Translations under genes and position numbers: made by a program
Part shown: piece after piece, positions 8,255 through 15,093 of the stretch
How the letters are laid out: each line of letters begins with the position of its first letter
Numbering within the stretch: position 1 is the first letter of the stretch
The notes under the pieces: generated by a model
What the model was told of the DNA's origin: nothing
Databases searched by the model: none
Seen by the model: the letters and a program-made list of their open reading frames with translations, nothing else
Source: CAYSBE01 sp046309355
Lineage (GTDB): Bacteria; Bacteroidota; Bacteroidia; UKL13-3
Length of the DNA: 26,895 bases
Reading direction: 5' to 3'
Assembly: GCA_046309355.1 (NCBI GenBank)
Contig: JBKCPL010000038.1
Span: 1-26,895, forward strand

Positions 8255-8425
8255 GTAAAACCTGCACAGCTGCATTCATGATCTTTGTTTGAATGTATTC
8301 GTTACGAACGGAGTTCGTAACGATCTTCCCGGCTAACATTGGTTTAACGGCCGCAGTTTCACAGCCACAAGAGCTTCCGGTACAGCTCATCATCATGAGC
8401 AGTTTGCAGCAGTGCATGGTTTTAC
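8255..8425 (-). ncRNA. Putative retron msr-msd RNA
   Basis: The gap between the DnaB-like gene and the RT is bracketed by an inverted repeat: 8405-8425 pairs with 8255-8274. Read as RNA on the minus strand the pairs are GTAAAACC, then TGCAC, then GCTGCA, with one bulged A and one mismatch (19 pairs in all). This is what a retron a1/a2 stem looks like. Between the arms are a 6-bp hairpin (GCTCAT/ATGAGC, 4-nt loop, 8385-8400), suitable for msr, and an 11-bp perfect hairpin with a 3-nt loop (8299-8323), suitable for the msd tip. Orientation and position, directly upstream of a retron RT, fit the standard layout. The branching G and exact msd limits cannot be fixed by eye. No AGC follows a1 directly, unlike Ec86. 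Confidence 0.72.
8299..8323. repeat. Perfect 11-bp inverted repeat inside the retron RNA
   Basis: TCGTTACGAAC and its exact reverse complement GTTCGTAACGA are separated by only three bases (GGA on the plus strand). As RNA or single-stranded DNA it would fold into a stable, tight-loop hairpin. It lies in the 3' half of the putative msr-msd, where the reverse-transcribed msd stem is expected. No T-run follows it, so it is not a terminator. Confidence 0.85.
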
Positions 8426-8432
8426 AAGTTGG

Positions 8433-9863
8433 TTAATGTTCATCATTCAGTTCATTCCACCGCGATTGTGGTATATCGCGGTCGTATGTTTCATAAGGTG
8501 TTTCTTTCAAAGTTTGTTGGGGTGAGTCAACGACATAATCAGCCAGCGAAAAGGAAGGTTCAGGCATATCGTCAAACCGCAGTGCAGGACGCGACAGGTG
8601 CAGGCGCACATTGCACATTTTTCCGTTTCGGTTTTTGGCCACAATCAGATCGGCCACATCGCATGTGCTTTGCCCTTCTTCATCTTCGGTAATGCCGTAA
8701 TATTCGGCACGGTACAGCAGCATCACTTTGTCGGCAATGGTTTCGATGTATCCGCTTTCGCGCAGGTCGCTCAAAATTGGGTAGGCCGAGACTCCGCGTT
8801 TCTCGGGTGAACGGTTCAGTTGCGATAAGGCCAGTACGGGAATATTCAGCGATTTGGCCAACCGTTTCAGCTGCATCATTATTTCGCCCAGCTGCAAATC
8901 GCGGATGGCATCACGGGTGCCGGGACGAAGTTGCTGAATGGTGTCAAACACAATGAAACGGGCCTGTGTAATGGCTTGTCGTTGTAGGCAAATACGAATC
9001 AATTTTTGAATACGCATGCCGCTGTCTTCAATCAGATCAACCGGCCAGTGAGCAGCTTCATCAATCAACTGACGCAATTCAGCCTGATTGTTTTCAGCTA
9101 CGGCTACCTTGTAGCGCTCATATACAGAGGTGTTGCTGTGCATAGAAAGCAGCCTGAACGCAAGTTGTGCACGCGTGTGTTCGGTGCTTACATAAATAAC
9201 CGGAATACCTTGACGAATGAGATGATACACCTGGGTGAGAGCGAAAGCCGTTTTACCAATGCCCGGCCGGGAGGCCACTACGGTAAGTTCACCATTTTCG
9301 AGGCCATGCAACTGTGACTGCAGCGGTCGGCTAAACCAGGGCAGTGATGCTTGGTGAGCAAGCCCGGAAGTTATGTCGTGTTTTACCTGCTGCAACACTT
9401 CGCTTAGCGGACTGCATACATAGTGCGAATGAATATTTTCGGCCAGTTGCACAGTATGATCCATCACCGTAAGTGCAGGTTTTAAATCGGTCAGTTCGTT
9501 TTCGCACAGGGCACTCACATCCAACACCGCACGCAGCATCTGCACGCGCACGTATTCATTAGTTATGCAGTGCAGGTATTTTTTTATCTGTGCATCGTTC
9601 AGTTTAGTTTCCGGCAAGTCAGTCAAGCAGGCTGTACTATCCATATCGTGTTGCTGCGTCAGGTGGTGTTTCAGGGTGAAAACATCGGGCACAACATTTT
9701 CTTCTACCAGTTCACGAATTGCGTACAGCAGATTTTGGTGGGTATTTTTGCTAAAACAATTCGGGTTTACGTGGTGCGCATGAGCCGAATAGGTTTCATG
9801 GTGATAAATGAAACTGCCCAGCAATTCGCGCTCCATAGCAAGTGTGATTGAAAACGATTCCAT
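8433..9863 (-). CDS. Divergent DnaB-like helicase
   Basis: The 476-residue protein has the DnaB layout: an N-terminal helical domain (about 5-110), a linker, and a RecA-like hexameric helicase core. The P-loop is SRPGIGKTAF (about 198-207). STEHTRAQLAFRLLS follows, then a Walker B-like FIVFDTIQQL, then LALSQLNRSPEKR and LSDLRESGYIE, and KNRNGKMCNVRLHL near the end. These match DnaB motif by motif, but several usually invariant spots differ: SLEM is STEH, IDYLQ is FDTIQ, and IEQDAD is IETIAD. The protein is also shorter than most Bacteroidota DnaB as I remember them. It is either a divergent replicative helicase or, more likely, a paralogue. Its stop codon lies 7 nt before the a1 arm of the retron RNA, on the same strand. 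Confidence 0.85.
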   Translation of the reverse strand: MESFSITLAMERELLGSFIYHHETYSAHAHHVNPNCFSKNTHQNLLYAIRELVEENVVPDVFTLKHHLTQQHDMDSTACLTDLPETKLNDAQIKKYLHCITNEYVRVQMLRAVLDVSALCENELTDLKPALTVMDHTVQLAENIHSHYVCSPLSEVLQQVKHDITSGLAHQASLPWFSRPLQSQLHGLENGELTVVASRPGIGKTAFALTQVYHLIRQGIPVIYVSTEHTRAQLAFRLLSMHSNTSVYERYKVAVAENNQAELRQLIDEAAHWPVDLIEDSGMRIQKLIRICLQRQAITQARFIVFDTIQQLRPGTRDAIRDLQLGEIMMQLKRLAKSLNIPVLALSQLNRSPEKRGVSAYPILSDLRESGYIETIADKVMLLYRAEYYGITEDEEGQSTCDVADLIVAKNRNGKMCNVRLHLSRPALRFDDMPEPSFSLADYVVDSPQQTLKETPYETYDRDIPQSRWNELNDEH

Positions 9864-10099
9864 GGTTTTTTACAGAGAAAAGGACAGCTAAGTTAGGGCA
9901 GGGAGGCGGTGTCCTGTTTACACAAAAAATACACAAACCATGTATGCCTTAATAAACGTGGTTTTTAATTTTAAACAGGCCTTAAAAGCACGTTGAACAG
10001 GCCTTGGCAAGGTGTTGAAAAGTTAAAGGTGCGGTGAATGCGGGGTGTAAAAGTGTGCCGGGTCAGCTACTTGATTTTTAGAGCAAGCGGTGTAGACAA
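9864..10099. other. 236-bp intergenic region before the DnaB-like gene
   Basis: This is one of the longest gaps in the window, lying between the barrel-protein stop and the DnaB-like start, both on the minus strand. It should hold the promoter of the DnaB-like gene/retron unit and the 3' end of the barrel transcript. It contains a 10-bp direct repeat (see separate entry), a small CCTTG-G-CAAGG palindrome at about 10003-10013 and A/T-rich tracts around 9920-9975. No exact TAnnTTTG and no clear terminator was found. Confidence 0.5.
9974..10005. repeat. Direct repeat AACAGGCCTT, two copies 22 bp apart
   Basis: AACAGGCCTT occurs at 9974-9983 and again at 9996-10005. The starts are 22 bp apart, close to two helical turns, so both copies face the same side of the DNA. 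Each contains the palindrome AGGCCT. This geometry suits a pair of operator sites for a regulator of the DnaB-like gene, about 110-140 bp upstream of its start. The regulator is unknown and the role is inferred. Confidence 0.4.
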
Positions 10100-10798
10100 T
10101 TATAAACGTATGCCCAAACCAATGATAAACTTATCGGTGCTCACACGTTTAGTGCCGTAGGACGAAATCTTTCCGGTGGCATCCAGTTTTATGGTGTTGG
10201 CATCCACCATGTTAATCATCTGACCGAAGTTGGCCATGAAACGTATTTCAAGCTTGGATACTTTTATGCCTCCGCCAATTCCGTTGAAGAAACTGAAGTC
10301 AGCCTGAAACGTTTCGGTGAATGTTTCTGTACTTTGGTTTCCGGCTCCGTTTACATTTGGAATCCATGTGGCGGTATACTTGCCGTTGTAGTAAAAAAAT
10401 CCGGCCATACCCATGGCAAACAACGATACTTTAGGCAACAGTTCGGCACTGGCTAGCAGGTAAGGGGCAAATCCGTAACCGTTGCTGTTGATATGTATAT
10501 CATAAATATCGATGCTGTTGCTGGTTCCGCCAAACCACAGGTAATCAAAATTAAGCCCTGCCGAAATGTGATGCGGAATAACGGTGTTGGATTGGTGAAC
10601 AAATTTGTAACCGACATTTGCGCCTGCTCCTAATCCAATACCGAGTTCGGTTTTATTGCTGAAAGAGGGGAAGCCAACCAGACCGCGAATGGCAAATTCT
10701 GCCCTGCCCGCTTCGGGCAATGAGGTGGATTGCGCCAATACGAACGCAGGCGCTATGAAGAAAAGAATCGACAAGCAGATGCAAGTCAGTATTTTCAT
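10100..10798 (-). CDS. Outer-membrane beta-barrel protein
   Basis: From the ATG at 10798 the protein opens with a clear signal peptide (MKILTCICLSILFFIAPAFVLAQ). The rest alternates strands with small/aromatic residues, such as GIGLGAGANVGYKF, ISAGLNFDYLWFGG and FFNGIGGGIKVSKLEIRFMANFGQM, and ends KFIIGLGIRL. This is the pattern of a small Bacteroidota outer-membrane barrel (porin-family/OmpW-like size, about 230 residues). A longer start at 10819 adds MDKRIHT in front of the signal peptide and is less likely. It follows the DMT transporter gene with a gap of only 6 bp from the longer start (27 bp from the preferred one), so it is probably the last gene of that operon. The ligand is unknown. 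Confidence 0.75.
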   Translation of the reverse strand: MKILTCICLSILFFIAPAFVLAQSTSLPEAGRAEFAIRGLVGFPSFSNKTELGIGLGAGANVGYKFVHQSNTVIPHHISAGLNFDYLWFGGTSNSIDIYDIHINSNGYGFAPYLLASAELLPKVSLFAMGMAGFFYYNGKYTATWIPNVNGAGNQSTETFTETFQADFSFFNGIGGGIKVSKLEIRFMANFGQMINMVDANTIKLDATGKISSYGTKRVSTDKFIIGLGIRL

Positions 10799-10825
10799 AG
10801 TATGTATTCGTTTATCCATATTCTA

Positions 10826-11740
10826 TTAGTCAATCAGTTGATTGCGCCACACCAGCATAATTACCCCTGAAATGCTTATGGCGGCAGCCGGCCATGCATA
10901 CCACTGAACACGTTCGCGTCCGGTGCATGCAGCCACACCAATAACTGAAAGCGGCAGCATGGAAAACAATGTTTGTGCCACCGATACTTCGAGGTGTTGA
11001 ACAGCCAGCAGCGAAAAACTTACTCCGGCCACCGGACCAAAGAGAGTGCCTGCCAGCATGGGCCTTACAGCCTTGCTGTGAAATACGAGGGTTTTGAATT
11101 CGGTGATCAATGAGGTGCGCCATGCGCCTATAAAATAGGTAATGCCTGTAGCCACCAACATACGCATCCAGGTGGCGGGAATGGCTTCGATGGGGTTCAG
11201 ACTCATTCCCTTTTTTGCCAGCACTAAACCGACTCCCTGACAGATGGCACCCAGCATGGCGAACAGCATGCCGCGCAATGCAAATGCTGATTCCACTTGC
11301 TCACTTCGGCTGTTGATCCATACAAACCATGTGATACCTGCCAGTGAAATGCACATCCCTATCAGTCCAATGCTGTTGATACGTTCGTTCAGCAATATGC
11401 TTCCCATAACCCACGCGGCACCAGGCGCAAATGTGGCAAACAAACTGGCGTAACTTCCGCCAATGGTGCGGTAAGCGGTGAAGGCAAAATAGTCGCCTAC
11501 GGTAAGTCCGATGATGCCAGAGCAACCCAGCCAAAGCCATTGCTCGGCTGATGCAAACAAAAATTCGGTTTGAAACAAGGCAACTACTATGAGCGATAAT
11601 GCAGCTGTGGCAAAAAGTAAACGTACACGGTTTACGCTTAGCGGTTCGGCATTTCGGGAGGCTTCGGCAAATGCGAATGTTCCGATGGTCCAGCACAGCA
11701 GTGTGGCCATAGCTGCTCCTATGCCTGTGGTGCTGTTCAT
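10826..11740 (-). CDS. EamA/DMT-family transporter
   Basis: The 304-residue inner-membrane protein has about ten hydrophobic helices arranged as two EamA repeats, the architecture of the drug/metabolite transporter superfamily (RhaT/YdcZ/EamA exporters). The first repeat carries GLTVGDYFAFTAYRTIGGSYASLFATFAP followed by NERINSIGLIGMCISLAGI. The second carries LFGPVAGVSFSLLAVQHLEVSVAQTLFSMLPL. The GDYFAFTAYR and A-x-T-LFSMLP-type segments are typical. The substrate cannot be predicted. Its ATG overlaps the stop of the metallo-beta-lactamase-fold gene as ATGA, so the two are translated from one message. Confidence 0.9.
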   Translation of the reverse strand: MNSTTGIGAAMATLLCWTIGTFAFAEASRNAEPLSVNRVRLLFATAALSLIVVALFQTEFLFASAEQWLWLGCSGIIGLTVGDYFAFTAYRTIGGSYASLFATFAPGAAWVMGSILLNERINSIGLIGMCISLAGITWFVWINSRSEQVESAFALRGMLFAMLGAICQGVGLVLAKKGMSLNPIEAIPATWMRMLVATGITYFIGAWRTSLITEFKTLVFHSKAVRPMLAGTLFGPVAGVSFSLLAVQHLEVSVAQTLFSMLPLSVIGVAACTGRERVQWYAWPAAAISISGVIMLVWRNQLID

Positions 11741-13140
11741 GTCAGTTGGTAACTGTCGTACAATTCGGGTATCACGGCATTTTCAATTCCGTTTTCGGCC
11801 AGCATATGTTGCATGTCGTTCAGGTTGTTTCCATCGCCATGCACCAGAAATATTTTTTTCAATCCCGGATGGTAACAGGATTTTATGTAGTTGAAAATTT
11901 CATCCTTATCGGGGTGTGAACTGAATACATCGGTTTGGGCAATTTTGCTGTACACTCGGTAATCGCGGCCTTTGATGCCAATGGTTTGCTGCCCTTGCAG
12001 CAGGCGATACCCCAGTGTGCCTTCAGCACAGTAGCCGGCAATAAGTATGGTACTGAACGGATTTTGAATATTGTTTTTTACGTGCTCTTGTATGCGTCCG
12101 CCTTCTACCATACCGGCAGCCGAAATGATGATGCATGAATCGGTGTAAAGCAACACACGTTCGTGGTCGTCATAATCTTCTATCAGTTCAAGCTCATCAA
12201 AATCGAACAGATTGCCGTTGGCAGTTAAAAACTCGCGTGCTTCGCTATTGAGCAGCTCCGGGTATTTTTCATACACGCGTGTAGAGCGCACAGCCAGCGG
12301 ACTGTCAATAAATACTTTTACCGGAGGAAGCAAACCTTTTCGGAACAGCTTATGAATAACAAACAAAATTGACTGTGTGCGCCCTACGCTGAAAGCAGGT
12401 ATAATCAATCGGCCGCGAATGCGCAGCGATTCATCAATGTAGCGTGCAAGTTCGTCTTCGGCATGTGCCGATGATTTGTGTTTACGGCCACCATACGTAG
12501 TTTCTGTTATCAGGTAATCGAGTTGTTTCATGGGTAGCGGCACACGTATAAGTTCGGCATGGCTGCGTCCAAGGTCGCCTGTAAATCCGATGCGGGTTGT
12601 TTTGCCGTTTTCGTTTACGGTAAGCGTGGTGCACGCAGCGCCTAGCAAGTGGCCTGCTTCCGTAAATTCAATGTGTACATTTTCGTTGAGCACAAACGAT
12701 TTGTTGAAGGGAAGGGTTACAACCTGTTCCAGCGCTTTATCTACCTGCTTATCGCTGTAAATAGGCGGAGCAATAAGCGTGCGCCTATGCTTAGTAGCCC
12801 TCGACAAGCGTTGTTTGTATTCGTTGAGTTGAATATTGGCACTGTCGTGCAGCAGATAGTTGACTAAATCGTACGTAGGTGGTGTGCACAAAATATTGCC
12901 GCGAAAACCATCGGCTACCAGTTTGGGAATATTTCCTGAATGATCGATGTGTGCGTGAGAAAGTATCACTACATCAATATCGGCCGGGTTGAACGGAAAC
13001 TCAAAGGAGGCTGCATTCAGTTCGCGCTTCTGTTCATAGTTCATGCCGCAATCCAGCAATATGTTATATCCGTTATCAAGTGTGAGCAGGTGCATGCTGC
13101 CTGTAACCTGTTGTGCTGCTCCGTAAAATGTTAGTTTCAT
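11737..13140 (-). CDS. MBL-fold beta-CASP RNase-like metallohydrolase
   Basis: The 467-residue protein starts at ATG 13140 (MKLTFYGAAQQVTGSMHLL), the usual N-terminus for the family; an upstream in-frame ATG at 13191 adds an unlikely proline/phenylalanine-rich tail. It has the metallo-beta-lactamase zinc motif SHAHIDHSGN (His62, His64, Asp66, His67), a downstream EAGHLLGAA histidine, GFTGDLGR, then a beta-CASP insert starting around TETTYGGRKH, and the C-terminal RNA-specificity segment (IFLVHGDGNN). This matches the CPSF-73/YsbH group, which acts on RNA ends in the cytoplasm. It heads an operon with the DMT transporter (ATGA overlap) and the barrel protein. Confidence 0.93.
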   Translation of the reverse strand: MKLTFYGAAQQVTGSMHLLTLDNGYNILLDCGMNYEQKRELNAASFEFPFNPADIDVVILSHAHIDHSGNIPKLVADGFRGNILCTPPTYDLVNYLLHDSANIQLNEYKQRLSRATKHRRTLIAPPIYSDKQVDKALEQVVTLPFNKSFVLNENVHIEFTEAGHLLGAACTTLTVNENGKTTRIGFTGDLGRSHAELIRVPLPMKQLDYLITETTYGGRKHKSSAHAEDELARYIDESLRIRGRLIIPAFSVGRTQSILFVIHKLFRKGLLPPVKVFIDSPLAVRSTRVYEKYPELLNSEAREFLTANGNLFDFDELELIEDYDDHERVLLYTDSCIIISAAGMVEGGRIQEHVKNNIQNPFSTILIAGYCAEGTLGYRLLQGQQTIGIKGRDYRVYSKIAQTDVFSSHPDKDEIFNYIKSCYHPGLKKIFLVHGDGNNLNDMQHMLAENGIENAVIPELYDSYQLT

Positions 13141-13158
13141 GTTCGTGTGCGAATGTAC

Positions 13159-13186
13159 GAAGGGGGGAGGAGAAAGAAAGAAGAAA
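13159..13186. repeat. 28-nt homopurine tract upstream of the MBL gene
   Basis: The plus strand reads only A and G for 28 bases, with a G6 run followed by GAAA-like units. The minus strand, which is the sense strand of the adjacent gene, is therefore pyrimidine-only. It ends 18 bp before the ATG at 13140, in the expected promoter/leader region. Between tract and start lies TACATTCG, one base off the TAnnTTTG -7 consensus. Confidence 0.6.
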
Positions 13187-13243
13187 TCCACCTAGGGGAT
13201 GGTGTAGGTAAATTTGAGAGGCTAGATTGGAGATGAGGAGAAA

Positions 13244-13882
13244 TCAGAGGGTGATGTAAACCAGTTTTTTGGTTTCGAAAAAGGGCTCGCTGAAATAGGA
13301 ACTCAGGTCAACTTCTTCAATCATTAGTTTTCGGTTCAGTTGTTTCAGTGCCTTGGCTTCTTCGTTCAGGTCACCGCCTTTAAGCAGCAGGTAGCCGTTT
13401 GTTTTTGCATTAAACTGATTGTCGGTAATGAGGTAATGCTGTGTCCAGCGATACAGCTGCTCCATGGGTGCTACGGCACGGCTTACGATGAAGTGAAATT
13501 TTTCGTTCAGTTTTTCAACGCGGCCAATCACAAAATCGGTATTGCGTAAGCCAATGGTTTCTGAAACATGTTCGGCTACGTGTACTTTTTTACCAATGGA
13601 ATCGCACAGCACAAATTCGCATTCAGGAAAAAGGATAGCCAGCGGAATGCCCGGAAAACCACCGCCTGTACCTATGTCAAGTATGCGTGTGCCGGGCCTG
13701 AATGAAATGAATTTTGCAATGGCAAGCGAATGCAGTACATGCTTTTCATACAACGCATCAATGTCTTTGCGCGATATCACATTTATTTTAGCATTCCAGT
13801 CGCTGTATAAATCGTGCAACAAGGCAAATTGCCTTTGCTGTTCGGCACTCAGCGATGGGAAGTAGGTGGTAATTTGATTCAT
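13244..13882 (-). CDS. rsmG: 16S rRNA (guanine-N7)-methyltransferase RsmG
   Basis: RsmG/GidB methylates N7 of G527 in 16S rRNA using S-adenosylmethionine. The 212-residue protein shows the family hallmarks: NVISRKDIDALYEKHVLHSLAI before the SAM site, then GTRILDIGTGGGFPGIPLAILFP (Rossmann motif I) and VSRAVAPMEQL, ending LLLKGGDL. The reading frame runs open far upstream, but the start at 13882 is chosen because it gives the canonical N-terminus and overlaps the glycosyltransferase stop as ATGA. Size is normal for the family. Confidence 0.95.
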   Translation of the reverse strand: MNQITTYFPSLSAEQQRQFALLHDLYSDWNAKINVISRKDIDALYEKHVLHSLAIAKFISFRPGTRILDIGTGGGFPGIPLAILFPECEFVLCDSIGKKVHVAEHVSETIGLRNTDFVIGRVEKLNEKFHFIVSRAVAPMEQLYRWTQHYLITDNQFNAKTNGYLLLKGGDLNEEAKALKQLNRKLMIEEVDLSSYFSEPFFETKKLVYITL

Positions 13883-15012
13883 TGCCATGTTGTTCGTTTG
13901 CGGGTAAACAAACTGCCCATGCCAAATACCAGTAGATAAAACAGGTACATCATATCCAGTACCGGTAAAAACCACACCAGCGATGTGCATTGAAGTTTTT
14001 GCGCTGCCTTGTAATACACCACAAACTGCGAAAGTAATTTTACACCGTATGCAGCAACCACCAGCGGCCACTGATTGATATCGAGCAGCAGCATGCACAC
14101 GGTTGAAGCATAAAACAAAAACAACGAAGCATAGTACATTCCCAAAAAGCGCTTGTGCCCCGGCTTGTAGTATTTGCCTGTCGACATGTGGCGTCTTTTT
14201 TGGCGTGCGTAGGTTTCGAATGAAGTTTTGGGTTCGGTATATACAAAACTTTCAGGGTGCAATTGGATAGCCACATTGTAAGGTGTGGCCGCCTGATTCA
14301 CAAACAGGTCGTCATCGCCCGACAGGATGTGCTGATGTGAAGCGAAGCCTTTGTGTTTGAAAAATGTCGATTTGCGGTACGCCAAATTCCGTCCTACGCC
14401 CATGAAGGTATTTTGCAAAATGGCTGCGCTGAAGTAAAACATCGCAGTCATCAACGTTTCGAAACGGATATAGAGATTTAGCAGACTGTTGCTTTTGCTG
14501 TATGGCGAGTAGCCCAGCACAATGTCTTTTCCGCTGATAAACTTTTGTTGCATCAGTTTCAGCCACTGGTTTCCTGCCGGCCGGCAATCGGCATCGGTAA
14601 AAAGCAGCAACTCATTGGCAGCTGCTTTTATGCCAATGGTCAATGCAAATTTTTTACCTGTTGGGTATTTTTCCTGTTCAATCAGCTGCGATACTTTCAG
14701 GTGTGGATACTGCTGTTGCATACCTTCGAGCAGTTTCTGACTTTCGTCCCACGAGCAGTCGTTCACCACCACTACTTCAAAGTTCGGGTAATCCTGTTCC
14801 AGAATAGCAGGCAGGTTTTTTTGCAAGTTTTCGTATTCGTTGCGAGCGGCAATAATGATTGATACCGGTTCGGGCGATGGCTTGGGTGAATCAAGTGATT
14901 TATAAAAAGCCAGTTTTCCAAATACCAGCCACACATAATACAACTGCACCAAAACCGCAATAGCCAACAGGCCAGCACACGTCATCAGTAACCAAGAAAA
15001 ATTAAATTCCAT
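13879..15012 (-). CDS. Family 2 glycosyltransferase, membrane-bound
   Basis: The 377-residue protein has an N-terminal membrane helix (about 8-30), a GT-A catalytic domain and two or three C-terminal helices (about 290-365). The domain starts VSIIIAARNEYENLQKNLPAI and has VVVVNDCSWDES (first nucleotide-sugar Asp), then LLLFTDADCRP with the metal-binding DxD, a GVGRNLAYRK segment, and an SGDDDLFVNQA acid pair followed by RQKRRHMSTGKYY, the Q/RxxRW-like region of processive GT2 enzymes (here QKRRH). It probably transfers a sugar to a membrane lipid or surface polymer, acceptor unknown. Its stop overlaps the rsmG start (ATGA), so the two genes form an operon despite unrelated roles. Confidence 0.9.
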   Translation of the reverse strand: MEFNFSWLLMTCAGLLAIAVLVQLYYVWLVFGKLAFYKSLDSPKPSPEPVSIIIAARNEYENLQKNLPAILEQDYPNFEVVVVNDCSWDESQKLLEGMQQQYPHLKVSQLIEQEKYPTGKKFALTIGIKAAANELLLFTDADCRPAGNQWLKLMQQKFISGKDIVLGYSPYSKSNSLLNLYIRFETLMTAMFYFSAAILQNTFMGVGRNLAYRKSTFFKHKGFASHQHILSGDDDLFVNQAATPYNVAIQLHPESFVYTEPKTSFETYARQKRRHMSTGKYYKPGHKRFLGMYYASLFLFYASTVCMLLLDINQWPLVVAAYGVKLLSQFVVYYKAAQKLQCTSLVWFLPVLDMMYLFYLLVFGMGSLFTRKRTTWQ

Positions 15013-15040
15013 AACCGCTGCAAGTAAGGTGCTAAACGGG

Positions 15041-15079
15041 TATTATTCACAACAGTATTTCAACACCCTGTGAAGAATA
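15041..15079. repeat. Imperfect inverted repeat between ACMSD and GT2 genes
   Basis: TATTATTCACA (15041-15051) and TGTGAAGAATA (15069-15079) are complementary at 10 of 11 positions with a 17-nt spacer. It lies 15 bp after the ACMSD-like stop and about 30 bp before the glycosyltransferase start, both on the minus strand. It could be a weak terminator (no T-run follows) or an operator for the downstream gene. Confidence 0.4.
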
Positions 15080-15093
15080 GTGTACAGCATGCT

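Noticed and set aside
8299..8323. The 11-bp hairpin as a terminator of the DnaB-like gene
   Set aside because: No T-run follows on the minus strand, the loop is very tight, and it sits over 100 bp past the stop within a larger paired structure.
8232..8417. A 61-residue Cys/Met-rich minus-strand reading frame in the gap upstream of the RT
   Set aside because: It lies almost wholly inside the a1/a2-bracketed structured region, runs into the RT start, and resembles no family I know. The inverted-repeat arms and hairpin explain the sequence better as RNA.
9996..10013. The AGGCCTTGGCAAGG segment as a terminator of the barrel-protein gene
   Set aside because: The stem is only 4-5 bp and the sequence lies downstream of no T-run; it is also part of the direct repeat.
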